Assembly (NCBI RefSeq): GCF_021134715.1
Contig: NC_060023.1
Coordinates: 868,001 to 932,000 of the forward strand
DNA from: Daphnia pulex
Lineage: Eukaryota; Arthropoda; Branchiopoda; Diplostraca; Daphniidae
Reading direction: 5' to 3'
DNA: 64,000 nt
A model generated the notes under the pieces. It was not told the origin of the DNA. It worked only from the letters and a program-made list of their open reading frames with translations, and did no database searches. The translations under genes were made by a program, and so were the position numbers. Positions 21,512 through 33,050 of the stretch are shown piece after piece (positions within the stretch are counted from its first letter, which is position 1; each line of letters starts with the position of its first letter).

Positions 21512-23616
21512 ATGATTTTAAGGCGGCCAATCGAGTTCTTCTACTGTTGGCTATCTTTTATTGCAATCTACCCGAGTACCTGCAGTTCCATTGAGAAAAA
21601 TCACCGCGGTCTCAATCAATTTTATTCCGCACGATCGATCCTCAAAAGTTGGCGGAGGAAAGCTCAGGAGCAATCAGCCAGACTATTCGATCGACTACCA
21701 AAGAATCAGGAAGTCTTCTACACACCCGTTAATAAAATACTATTTCCTAATTTCATACGTACCGTTTTTAATTCTTAATATCTTATTCTCAAATTTCAGC
21801 CAGAAGTGATCAGGAACCGGGGCTACCCAGTCGAGGTTCACCATATCACAACAGATGATGGGTCCTTAAATTTTTTCTGACTTATCTCTTTTAGCGATTG
21901 TTATTAACAAAATGCATGTCAACATTTAATCAGGTACATTTTGGAAATTCACCGCATTCCGGCCCAATCGTCTGGCGGACCCAAGAAAGCGGTTTTCCTT
22001 CAGCACGGAGTCCTTGAGTCTTCCGGCACTTGGCTCGTCAATCCTTCCAAGCGCTCCCTTCGTAAATATTTTCAAAATCAATTTTAATTTCCCGGGCAAA
22101 ATTTTTAAAACGCATTCCATCCTGTATACATTTCTTAGCATTTTTACTGGCCGATAAATCGTATGACGTGTGGATCGGTAATTTCCGTGGTAATAGGTAT
22201 TCCAGGAGACACGTCACCCTCAATCCCGATGAAACCGAATTTTGGAGATTCAGGTGAGAAACTTTAAACAAAATCTATTGCTGCTAAAACCAATTGTTGA
22301 TAATTTGATGTTGAATCACAGTTGGGATGAAATCGGCAATTACGACCTGCCGGCCGTCATCAATTACATTTTGAAAACAACTGGCCAATCGAAATTATCT
22401 TACATAGGACATTCTCTGGGATGCGGAACGTTCTTCATCGCCATGGTCAAACATCCGGAGCTCAACTCTAAAATTGACATCATGGTATAGTAGGTTATCT
22501 TAGTATACTTAATTCTAATAATCTAACTTCTCAAACTTGATGACGCAGGTTGCCCTGGCACCGCTTTCTTCCTTTGCTCATTTCACTACCCCCCTTTTTC
22601 GCTTTTTAGCTCCGCTGGATCGAATCATCCAGGTAAGAAAATAGAATCGTTCTACTAAATTGGGCAGCTGTCGCGAGTGACAATTGATTCATCTTTTGTA
22701 ACTCTTATTATTCAGACTTACCTCCAGATGGTAGGGACTTGGGGTTGGCTGGACAGCCAAGGCTCAGGCGATCGCTTATTCAATTCCCTGTGCGGGAAGA
22801 CTTACACCCTGGCCAACCGTTGCGCGGACTTGATACGCGCATTTTCTGGGCCGAATCCCAGCAACAATTTCGACCCTGTAAGTCAGAGACTCACCAACAA
22901 ATTTCGAATGAATAGATAGTGAAAATTTAAATTTCCTTCTGATTCATGGAATGAAGACTGCAGTGCCAGGGATGATTGCAAATGCTTTCCACGGGACGTC
23001 GGTTCCTGTCATCGCCCAATTTGCGCAAAATTTCCAAGCAGGTAAAATAATCCTTCAGGTGGAAAACTAATAACCAAGAACTTTTACTCGATGAATTTTT
23101 CTTTGCGTAATAGGGGAGACATTTCAAGCTTACGATTACGGGCCTCGAGGGAACATTATGCGCTACGGATCGACCAGACCGATGGAATACCACCTGGATC
23201 GAATTACAGCTCCGGTATATTATTGTTTTGTTAATTTTACTTTTTTTTATGGTATATGCTTGATGTCAAAACAGATTTACGTGTTTTCGGGAGGAAATGA
23301 CCATATTGTTACGCCATTGGTAAGTTAATTATTCATTTCTTTTTTAAATCAAATCTTAAATGATACTTTAACCGTTGGATTGTGCGCTATAATTAGGATG
23401 TTGACTGGCTACTGACTCAACTCAAAAACATGAAGGGATCCACCCGCATTCCAGAATACAATCACGGCGATTTCATATGGGTAAGAACAAAAACAAAGTT
23501 AAACTTTATTTCGAGCTAAAATAACAAATCTATTCAACGAATGTTTATGCCAACAGGGGACGGATGTCAAAGAAAAATTGTACGATCAAGTCATGGCCCT
23601 TTTACCGCCACCATAA
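21512..23616 (+). CDS. acid lipase, AB-hydrolase family, copy 2
   Basis: Same architecture and exon pattern as copy 1. Signal peptide [20 protein letters not shown]; lipase N-terminal region [36 protein letters not shown]; nucleophile elbow [10 protein letters not shown]; acid in [10 protein letters not shown]; catalytic His in EYNHGDFIW; ending [10 protein letters not shown]. The triad is intact. The first intron begins GTTAAT, a weak donor; lipase 3 has GTAAAT at the same place, so splicing there may be less efficient or use another site. It is much closer to copy 3 than to copy 1, introns included. Confidence 0.9.
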
Positions 23617-25428
23617 GCTCAAGCGAAACTTTGATTCGTCTTCTGTGCAAAATGCTATCCATAAAATAACATGTCAGGTAATTTATTCATCAAGCTTGCA
23701 TAGCACTAACAACACCTGTATACATTGCATTTTTAATTAAAAGTTTTTCATAATTTCTGTTATCAAATGAATTGATCAAAATTCTTCAGAAATATTTAAG
23801 GATGGAAGGAATGGCTAACAAGGGCTTGGAACTGACTCTTGGATGTTTTTCAAAAAGATGTTGGTTGCTGTTAGGAGAATATTTTGCTCGGCCAGCTGAG
23901 GTTGTACTCATCGGAACAATCGATCAAAATGTCCCGAGGTTTTGGCGTTTCAAGCTGCGGGTGTACGGATCTTAACCTCTCCTTGATTTTTAAAAGAAAC
24001 AAAAAAGTCATTTTAGTTAACGGTAAAACATGGGCTGCTGTCTGATGGTGAAAAAAGAATAGGTCTTTGTAAAAATAGAAAACTAAATAGGTAAGAGCCA
24101 AGCTCGATGATGGGTCAATCGGCAATTCATCGCTTGACACAAACGAGTACCCAAAGGAACCCGTTCCTTACCCGCAAGACTAAGAACGGCCGATTATGCA
24201 TATGAGTTCAACCAACAAGAAAGATGACCATCGAACAGGAAGGTGAGAAAGGCTGGTTGTATAGGTAACCCACACACAAAATAAAACTTGATCATAGAGG
24301 GAATCACATATACTCAAAATGGTCAGTCAAACCAATGTCACAGTGAACGCCAGACAAAGTTTAACGCAGATGTTTTCGAGCCAGCATTCCGGTTATGAAA
24401 AAATAATAAAATATGAGGAACAGAGCAGAAAGAAAACTAGTTGACTAGATTTCAAAATCAAAATTATTTCTTAATGGTAGCGCAGCGCTAGATAAAGAAA
24501 TGTTTGAATCTTTGCGGTTTCCGAATTCACGTAAGAACTGATGTACGTTTTGTTTTTTGTTGGAATGAAATCCGTGCCAGTCTGTGCTGTGCACATCCGA
24601 TAAGTAAAACCGGTCTTCCTCCGGCTAAGAATAATATGTCTATAGTACTTTATTGTGTGTGTGTGTGGCCTCACAACAGTCACGATTTTTATTAATTCTG
24701 TCTGTTATTTTGGGTGTTTCATTCACAGGTTTAAATATCAAAGAGAACTTACAGCGCGCAAACAGCCATCAATCTCAAGGTGAAAATCTTCTGACGAAAA
24801 AACCTCGTTCAACAGGTTATACTCGGTGGATGACTCAGTCTTTTTTTGTAAGTACCTCCCTACTCGATCATTACATACAATCACAGGCATTTTTAATTAA
24901 CCAGTTAATTTCAATTGCCTTAAATATGGTAATTTTCTTTGAATGAATTATTTGAATTTCAGGAGTTCAAGGTCGTGAATAGTTTGGCATAAACTTGACC
25001 CGATCCACTCTGCTGCCAAATAAAATCACTGGGTTCAAGATACAGCGGCGCCATGTACAGAAGCGAAAAAAGGGTTTCTTCTGTTTTTATAACATGAGGA
25101 TGTAACGGTTCCCCCCGCCGCACATGGAGATTTCCTAGTCGCCCAGCCGCTGATGGCGTATGTACGCAACCTTTTTTTTTTTTTTTTTTTTAGAATTCTC
25201 ACGTCATGTCAAAACAGGTTTCTCGTATCAAACGCTTATACATACGTGCGAGGGGCTATAACATCGATCCAACTAGTCGCAAAATTGCCAGTAGGTTTCT
25301 GACTCTGGCTGTGATAGTGTTTGACCTTTTTCCTCATGTTGGGTTGATTTCAATTGCAGTTTGGGTCGTGTATGGTGAGGATTAGGTCATTATTACGTCA
25401 GTTGTTGGACAAGTTTGAAAGTGTCGCC
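23617..25428. other. intergenic between lipase 2 and lipase 3
   Basis: The duplicate of the 20.1-21.5 kb interval, with a long T run at 25173-25192 and a degraded TATA position near 25224. No gene seen; a 67-codon frame at 23772 is not conserved in the sister copy. Confidence 0.5.
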
Positions 25429-27561
25429 ATGATTTTAAGGCGGCCAATCGAGTTCTTCTACTGTTGGTTATCTTTAATTGCAATCTTCCTGAGTGGCTGC
25501 AGTTCCATTGAGAAAAATCACCGCAGTCTCAATCGATTTTATTCCGCTCGATCGGTACTCAAAAGTTGGCGGAGGAAAGCTCAGAAGCAATCTGTCAGAC
25601 TCTTTGATCGACTACCAAAGAACCCGGAAGTGTTCTACACACCCGTAAATAAAATTACTACACCCGTATTTACTACACCGGTTTTAATTCTTAATATCTG
25701 ATTCTCAAATTTCAGCCGGAAGTGATCAGGAGCCGGGGCTACCCAGTCGAAGTTCATCACATCACTACAGATGACGGGTTCTTAAATTTTTTCTGACTTA
25801 TCTCTTTTAGCGATTGTTACTAAAGAAATGCATGTCAACATTTAATCAGGTACATTTTGGAAATTCACCGCATTCCAGCTCAATTGTCTGGCGGACCCAA
25901 GAAGGCGGTTTTCCTTCAGCACGGGGTCCTTGAGTCTTCCGGCACTTGGCTCGTCAATCCTTCCAAGCGCTCCCTTCGTAAATATTTTTAAAATCAATTT
26001 GAATTTCCCGTGCAAATTTTTTAAAAACGCATTTCATCCTGAATTACATTTCTTAGCATTTTTACTGGCCGATAAATCGTACGACGTATGGATCGGTAAT
26101 TTCCGGGGCAACAGGTATTCCAGGAGACACGTCACCCTCAATCCCGATGAAACCGAATTTTGGAGATTCAGGTGAGAAACTTTAAACAAAATCTATTGCT
26201 GCTAAAACCAATTGTTGACAATTTATTGATGTTGAATCACAGCTGGGATGAAATCGGCAATTACGACCTGCCGGCCGTCATCAATTACATCTTGAAAACA
26301 ACTGGCCAATCGAAATTATCATACATAGGACATTCGCTGGGATGCGGAACGTTCTTCATCGCCATGGTCAAACATCCGGAGCTCAACTCTAAAATTGACA
26401 TCATGGTATAGTAGTTTATACAAGCATACTTAATTCTAATAATCTGATTTCTCAAGATTGATGACGCAGGTTGCCCTGGCACCGCTTTCTTCCTTTGCTC
26501 ATTTCACCAACGCCATCTATCGCATGTTAGCTCCGCTGGATCGAATCATCCAGGTAAGAAAATAGAATCGTTCTACTAATTTGGGCAGCTGTCGCGAGTG
26601 ACAATTGATTCATCTTTTGTAACTCTTATTATTTAGACTTACCTCCAGATGGTAGGGACTTGGGGGTGGCTGGACAGCCAAGGCTTTGGCGATCGTTTCT
26701 TCAATTCCCTGTGCGGTAAGACTTACACCCTGGCCAACCGTTGCGCGGACATATTACGCGCATTTTCTGGGCCGAATCCCAGCAACAATTTCGACCCTGT
26801 AAGTCAGAGACTCACTAACAAATTTCGAATGAATAGATAGTGAAAATTGAAATTTCCTTCTGATTCATGGAATGAAGACTGTAGTGCCATTGATGATTGT
26901 CAATGTTTTCCAAGGGACGTCGGTGCCCGTCATCGCTCAATTTGCTCAAAATTTCCACGCAGGTAAAATTACTCAGACGGGAAAACTAACGAAGAACTTT
27001 GACTTGATGAATTTTCTTTGCCCAGGGGTGACATTTCAAGCCTACGATTATGGGCCTCGAGAGAACATTATGCGCTACGGATCAACCAGACCGATGGAAT
27101 ACCATCTAGACCAAATTACAGCTCCGGTATATTATTGTTTTGTTAATTTTACTTTTTGTTTTAAAATTAACCAGCCGTATGAAAATCGTCCAAACAGATT
27201 TACGTGTTTTCGGGAGGAAATGACACCATTGTCACACCAATGGTAAATTTGTTATTTCTTTTCCACCAAAAAATCTCATTACCATCCGTTTGGTTGTGCG
27301 CTATAATTAGGATGTGGACTGGCTACTGACTCAACTTAAAAACATGAAGGGATCCACCCGAATTTCAGAATACAATCACCTCGATTTCATATGGGTAAGA
27401 ATAATAGCCACCAAAAATGTTACACTTGACTTTGGAGTTTTCCCATATAATATAGCTTAAATTTTAAAAATGTATTCAACCAATACTATTCATGCCAACA
27501 GGGGACGGATGTCAAGGAAAAGCTGTACGATCAAGTCATGGCCCTTTTACCACCGCCGTAA
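23765..27561 (+). repeat. tandem duplication unit, second copy (through lipase 3)
   Basis: Counterpart of 20085-23616. Intron sequence such as AACTTTAAACAAAATCTATT after exon 4 is identical in both, which implies a recent duplication or gene conversion in the middle of the gene; the last introns differ more. Confidence 0.85.
25429..27561 (+). CDS. acid lipase, AB-hydrolase family, copy 3
   Basis: Third tandem lipase. Signal peptide [36 protein letters not shown]; elbow [13 protein letters not shown]; acid in [10 protein letters not shown]; catalytic His in EYNHLDFIW, which matches the common family form better than the EYNHGDFIW of copy 2; ending ALLPPP at 27561. All exons have canonical splice sites and no break was seen. 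The upstream region has lost the TATA box kept by copy 2, so its expression may differ although the protein looks functional. Confidence 0.9.
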
Positions 27562-28531
27562 GTTCATTGCTCAAGTGTTATTATTTATTAATGAAAAGTG
27601 CAAATCAAAACTGCCTAGGAACAATAATTTAATCCGCAAATTGTTAAACGTTAATAAATTCAATTTTTGACCGACGCTGCTCATGTGATCTCGGACTCGA
27701 TTATAACATTGGCCTGCGCCCAGTAGAGAGACGATCAATCCCGGGAATAAAACAGGTTTGAACGATGAAGAAGCCGTAGGGCGTATCGCAGCTCGTTCCA
27801 GTTGCTCCAAATGTCCAAGTGGACAACGGTTCCTGGCGCTGTCGTTTCAGTTATTTTTAAATAACCTTGGAATACTGGTTTTATAATATTCGAGAAAGAA
27901 AAACACAATTCCCGGTCAGTTGTAAGCAAACTCCGCCGAAAATTCAATTTCTGTTTTAGCGCTTTTATAGTGTGACCCAGTTTGATGGAATTGAGAGCCC
28001 AGGAGCAAACCAACAAGTGCCCAGCTTTTATACGGAGCGGAACTGCTGGCAGACGGGCAACTTGTTTTTTTTTCATGGTAATTGCAGATGTCAGACGAAC
28101 ATATAGCCGGTGGGACTGTTAATGGCATTCTGATGGCATTTTGATGCAGCCGCGCCTTATTTTAAAAACATCGGCGATTTTAGTCACCAATTCAGAGCAA
28201 GAACCGGTAAAATGTCCATGAACTTTTGACTAGATTGAAAGGATTTTCTTTAACGGTTATAATTGAAACTAGGAAAATATTCTTATGCAATTGTAGCTTA
28301 TTAATTTTTCAGGCAATTTTTAATCTTGGCTACCTAAAACATTAATTAATTACACTTGTGAAATTTGGTACTTGGTGAACTGTGTGTGTATTTACTGCGC
28401 TAATGTTGGCAATATTCAAAATTTCTTGTTTCTAAATAACGGCAACGACTTTGGTCGTAATTATTATGTCATGGGAATAGAATATTGGTAATAACGTTTA
28501 GATTAATTGCAGGAACACCATCAGGATTCCT
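27562..28531. other. intergenic
   Basis: About 970 bases with no supported gene. The minus strand carries TATAAAA words near 28032 and 27965 and open frames between 27700 and 28080 (one includes WTFGATGTSCDTPYGFF), but no start-to-stop model could be built. Confidence 0.35.
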
Positions 28532-29169
28532 TCACATACAGCCGGGTACATTGTGGCTGTAGTCGCACCAGTTGAGCTGTTGGTTGTAAACCAAATTAGC
28601 CGGGCAGTTCTGCATTAGTTGCATAGACAACAAAATAAAGAGATGTTATATAATCACATAACATAATTTTGAAATTAGGAATAATAATAGAAGTGCAATT
28701 ATTACCATAATGAAAGTGATTTGATTGGAGCAGCTGATGAAAGTCTTGCAATCATACGGATTGACGTAATTCCCATCTGCCACCCAATAGCAGAAATCCA
28801 ACAGCGACTTTTCGGTTGTTGGGGTAGTATCTGGGGTAGTAGGCCTGGTGGTAATCTCTTGAATAGTTGTCGGAGCAGTTGTGGTGGTGGTGGTGGTTGT
28901 TGGCTTCGCCTTGGTGGTACGTTTCACCGGTAGTTTAACTTCTTCGCTTGAATCACGTTCGCTGCTGGACGAACTCTTGTCCTGCTCTTTGCTAGAGGAC
29001 TGATTGAAATGATGTCCCTTCTTAGGCGGAATCTAATAAAAAATGATTATGCAATAATAATTTTTCACCTGAGATATCTTTGATGACGTTTAATAGAAAA
29101 TACCTTGGCACTCGTTGCCAGCGCAACGAGCAAGAGGAAGCAGCAGAGAGTGGCGACGCGGATGGCCAT
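28532..29169 (-). CDS. secreted chitin-binding protein (peritrophin-A/CBM14 type)
   Basis: Three exons (29169-29104, 29032-28706, 28609-28532) give 156 residues. Exon 1 is a clean signal peptide (MAIRVATLCCFLLLVALATSA). A charged Ser-rich region and a Thr/Pro-rich mucin-like linker (KPTTTTTTTTAPTT...) follow. The C-terminal 55 residues form one chitin-binding type 2 domain with six cysteines in the usual order: FCYWVADG, PYDCKTF, ISCSN, NCPANLVYN, WCDYS, PGCM. The domain binds chitin in cuticle or peritrophic matrix, and the linker is likely O-glycosylated. A minus-strand TATAAAT lies 79 bases upstream of the ATG. Confidence 0.9.
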
Positions 29170-29247
29170 GTTGAATGTTTGAAGTTGAACGTTCGGTGTA
29201 GAAAGTTGATAAAGGATCTGATGCCTTTAGCTTGTCCTGCCAGCCCA

Positions 29248-29254
29248 ATTTATA
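29248..29254 (-). promoter_or_regulatory. TATA box of the chitin-binding gene
   Basis: TATAAAT on the minus strand, 79 bases upstream of the start codon, a spacing compatible with a short 5' UTR. Confidence 0.6.
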
Positions 29255-29898
29255 CTCGAAACGAATGCTGGCTTATGGTTTATTAGCCAGCGTGAAAACG
29301 TGTTGATTATCTAACTGATGAGACAACGTGAATTTTGTCAAGGTTGTTCTACATCGGCGCAAGTTTTTTCCCGCAATTAAACTCAACGTAATAAACTAAG
29401 GACTCAATATCATAATCGGACATCCGGGGTTATAAATATGCCTCGATGACGATATGAGACGATTTATGTTACGCTATAATATAGTTCAGACTGCATTTTT
29501 TAGATTGTTCTTTGCCGAATACTTGTAAAAGGCACATAGACGCACAGATTTGGAATTGATGACAAAGACCTGCGAATCTGTCACAATGTCACGTAACTAT
29601 AAAAATTTCTAGCGGTTTCATTGCTGTCAGTAGAACGCCTTTGTCGGTTTGACAACGATAAGAAACTAACGAATAACCCATCGTTATCTTTATCAACATT
29701 TTTATGTTTCACAGGACTGATATCCGCCGGCTCTTTCTTTGCCATATTTATCGCCTCGTTTCCTCCGGTTTCCTCCTGATGGACGTGTCGAAATCTCTGG
29801 GCACCGTTTCGGGGCCAATTTGTCACGCGATCAGAACATGTATCAGGATACCATAGCTTATTTGTTAGGTTTGGGTACATATCAATTCAAAGATATGT

Positions 29899-29966
29899 GG
29901 GGGTATAGCTCAGTGGAGATTCGACTGCAGATCGAAATTTCCCCAGTTCAAACCAAGGTGCCCTGG
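29899..29966 (+). pseudogene. tRNA-Cys pseudogene
   Basis: Begins GGGGGTATAGCTCAGTGG exactly like the intact tRNA at 12619 and keeps TTCGACTGCAGATCGA in the anticodon arm. It has lost bases between the D and anticodon arms, has a changed T arm (CCAGTTCAAACCAAGG) and a mispaired acceptor stem (GCCCTGG). It cannot fold into a proper cloverleaf. Repeat copy B begins about 65 bases downstream. Confidence 0.85.
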
Positions 29967-30031
29967 TAGTATTGTAAGGTTGAATTAAAAAGTATGACGA
30001 AAGGTTAAATAGGATTCTGTACGAACTTGTT

Positions 30032-30269
30032 GTTTTTTTACTTGTAGGATTAGTTTATTTGTTTAAAATGGCAGAAAAACGTTTTGACAATTCATTTTAT
30101 TGGAAAATTTGAAAAAAGGCCCACGCGCCACGCCCACCTTGAAATCATAATTGGAATTGAATGGCAATGTGGCAATGATGTCACAGTCTCACGGGATATT
30201 TTTTTCAACTGCTAGTTTCTTGGTTGGCGCCATCCGGTTATCCACGCTTTTGGCTCTTAGTCTTAGATT
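30032..30269 (-). repeat. dispersed repeat, copy B (inverted, uninterrupted)
   Basis: Reverse complement of the repeat at 3366-3725, without the hairpin insertion: the site reads TTTTTCTGCCATTTTAAAC. It also lacks about 14 bases (CCGATGGGTGATGG region) present in copy A and carries an extra GTGGCGCGTGGGCC after GGTGGGC. Confidence 0.75.
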
Positions 30270-32049
30270 AAACACTGCGTTAATAAAGCGGTAGAATCGT
30301 ATTAGACAACATTTGTATATTAAACTAGAATTCAGATTACAATTACTAGAATTTATACAAAGAAGGACTCGTTCATAAAGTTTCAGAAATTGTTATGTTT
30401 AATGGCCATTTGATGTCAGTACTCAGTAGGTAAAATAGACCAAGAAATCCACTCCTCAAAGATATGCTGACTGTATATTTAGTTTCTTAAATCAGAATCG
30501 GAAGGAGGAACTAAGCTTGCTGACCACAAAAAAATTTAAGGTTGATGATGTAACAGTTTGCAATCAGGAGTGCAGGTTTTGAAATCGTGAAACAGAACCT
30601 CCTGATTTTCCTTTACAAGTACATGACTAGTTTATGCAGTGATTCAAGTAAGTATTTCCCTCGATTAAAGTTTGTTTTCCGATTTCACAAAATCTTTCTG
30701 TTTCCAGCCCAGGTTTTTACTTGACAACTATAATGGGTTCAACTAGCTACTGAATGTCAAGTCATTGCTGCCGAGTTTCAACTGGTACTCACAAAGAGTT
30801 TATCAACTCCACAGTTCTGTACCACACGAAAAAGATCTCATTCTCTGAAGTGGTGATAGCTCAAGCCAAGTAGCTGCAGAAAATTAAATCGACACAGCAG
30901 AGCAGCAGAGCTTGACATGTGATCAGTTTAAGGTCTTGACTTTTGCTACTGTTGTAACATGCAGACATTCACTATTAATGGACTCCCAACTTCTAGATAG
31001 TCTAGATTGCCTCATTGCTCTACCATCCGTAAGTTTAATTGTCATATTCCTTAGTTAGATTTGTATTGTTAATTCCTTTTACGGTATAGGGGATAACATT
31101 CTCAGTATTAAGAACTATTTGATCCGATTTTTTATGACTCGCCATTCGCCAATCTGATAATAATCGTCTGCAAAAATTTCCGCCAACATAAAAAATTTGT
31201 CGAGCAATTGAAGGCAAGTTTTTATACTATGCGTGCTGATTTGTTTGCTGTGATATTTATTCGAATTAATTTTATTAGAGCTTGCCGTCCTTTCCTGTGC
31301 AGCAGCCAGGAGTTACGGGAGACCACAAACACCACGACCCTCGGATGGAAAGAAGGGTCATTTGACGGAGCTCTTTCAAAGGTTAGAATTACATTTTTTC
31401 ATTACTTCCTCCTTTTTTTTCTATTAGCTACCGACCACTGGAGAGGTTAAATTACTGCGTTTGTTTTCATTAGCAATGGCGAAATAATAGTAAATTTGAG
31501 GCAATGTCAGGTTTTACGGCGCTAGAGTTTTGTTGTCATATCGTGGGAAAGAAAATCGTCTAGCTGGATCAGGATTTCTAAATGACAACGCTTCAATTAC
31601 ATGACATGTTTGACTTTCTGGTACGTGAGCTAGTTGTTCCTTTAGTCGTCAACATTTTAAAAAATCCGATAAACAGACCTGAACATCAAAGGTGACCATC
31701 GTTGGTTGTGGTAACGAATCTTCTGGGTTGACTACGGAAAGTGGAGAATTATTTATGAATCGCGTTATACCGAGCTTGAGGAATAGACTAAATTATGAAA
31801 GTTTTCCCATCTGTGGTGCTTCGTGGTGAAGCTAAAATATTATGTTCTTATCGTGATTTTGGTTCTGTGAAAACATGTGTGCGTGTTTTGCAACTTGCCA
31901 GACATCAAATCTTACGCACATGCCGTTAGCCTGTTAATCGTATCTCATCATTCCTAATTCCACAAAGATGTTTGAAAATTTAGATTCTGCCGAGTAGACA
32001 TGTGAAGTTTCTCTGTAAGGCTGCCACTTGGCATTAGCTGTCGATCAGT

Positions 32050-32229
32050 GATGGTATTCTCAGCCTGATCCGTTCGTGCGGTGAAACCAAAATTCAGCGT
32101 TTCTGTTTCACAAAATACGCGAACGTTTTCGATGGCACTGCCGAAGAGAATTGGATCGACCTGTTTGAAAACAAGACTTTTTATGCGGTAGCTGTTTTTG
32201 AAGCTTGGCTAATCTGGTATGTGATTTAT
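32050..32229 (+). other. unrecognised coding-like segment
   Basis: After CGATCAG the plus strand is open for about 60 codons with protein-like composition: DGILSLIRSCGETKIQRF, then NVFDGTAEENWIDLFENK, then FYAVAVFEAWLIW, with a donor-like TCTG|GTATGT near the end. No start, partner exon or known domain. Possibly an exon remnant. Confidence 0.25.
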
Positions 32230-32282
32230 TAGATACATCCCGATATATCCAGACTATTTGATTGTGTTATTCCCTACGCCGA

Positions 32283-33050
32283 TTAACGAGTTGACCTTTT
32301 GAGCAACGATATACTTAATGTATATTCTTTAAGAACTTTTATAGCGACTGTACTAATTGCCATTGTATACATATCGCAGTTAGCGTTGACAAGCGTTCGT
32401 CTTTGTTTGTCTTCTTCTGGTCTTTCAGATTTTATGTTATTCAGCTTCTTCCTTTCAAAAGTGTCGTAGATGGAAATGATTAGCGGATGATTGATTGGCG
32501 TCACCACGTAAGTGAAGAGAACCGAGGAGTAGGCCTGGACGAAGATGAACGTCGCCAGGGTCCAAACGCCAGCGACTAGACGAATTGATAGTTGTTTCGA
32601 TGTACGTTATCAATGATGTAGTTTATTTTTCCTCGTCTCACTGGCGTCTCACCGCTCCAGCTCCACTTTAACACGGACCATATCGTACCTAAAAAGATAA
32701 AATTACACAGAAACGGCGAAATGAAATCAGAAGGAGCAGCTAAATTCGGATGCCTTGGTTACGTGAAATTCAAACGGGCTGAAAGGATATCGAGGACAAC
32801 ACCTCCTTTAAGTGGCCCAACCAGCCCCTTGCGGTTACCGCTCCAATTTGGCTGGGACAGAGAAATTAAAGTAACGGATAATTGAATCATCTATAAGAGA
32901 TACCATCCGTCAAAATATAATAAACGACTATTTTTATTTTCTTACCCAGATGACGAGAAGATTTTGACCGTTGAGCGGATCCGATTTCGACGAGGAGCAG
33001 TTAAGAATGAACCCAACGAAGAAATTGAAATAAGGTAATGATAGAGACAT
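32283..33050 (-). pseudogene. ionotropic receptor pseudogene (paralogue of the 13.4-kb IR)
   Basis: Exon-by-exon relative of the intact IR. The signal-peptide exon (MSLSLPYFNFFVGF..., ending LLVIW|GTAAG, about 33050-32946), the next exon (NWSGNRKGLVGPLKGGVVLD, about 32853-32765) and the third (YDMVRVKVELE) are recognisable. The third carries an in-frame TGA; the exons for lobe 1 end and TM1 are missing, and the sequence runs straight into the TM2-3 region (RLVAGVWTLATFIFVQAYSS). Its acceptor and the downstream lobe 2 and TM4 exons are also lost. It is clearly non-functional. Confidence 0.85.

Larger units (their letters stand above)
20085..23616 (+). repeat. tandem duplication unit, first copy (3' flank of lipase 1 through lipase 2)
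   Basis: From about 20085 (AAATATTTAAGGATGGAAG) to the end of lipase 2 the sequence is repeated at about 23765-27561, including intergenic DNA, promoter, exons and introns. The start codons are 3,917 bases apart. The second copy has about 160 extra bases near 23874-24036. Confidence 0.85.
29255..32049. other. intergenic with repeats
   Basis: Contains the tRNA-Cys pseudogene and repeat copy B. A 99-codon minus frame at 29581-29880 has no splice or homology support. A possible plus exon at about 31280-31380 (reading ...LRETTNTTTLGWKEGSFDG...) ends at a donor AAAG|GTTAG, but no complete gene emerged. The segment about 31690-32100 is related to 33190-33600. Confidence 0.4.

Noticed and set aside
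23772-23975. A 67-codon frame after lipase 2
   Set aside because: The sister copy after lipase 1 lacks most of it.
29581-29880. A 99-codon minus-strand frame
   Set aside because: No recognised domain, signal or splice site; length is within chance for this base composition.
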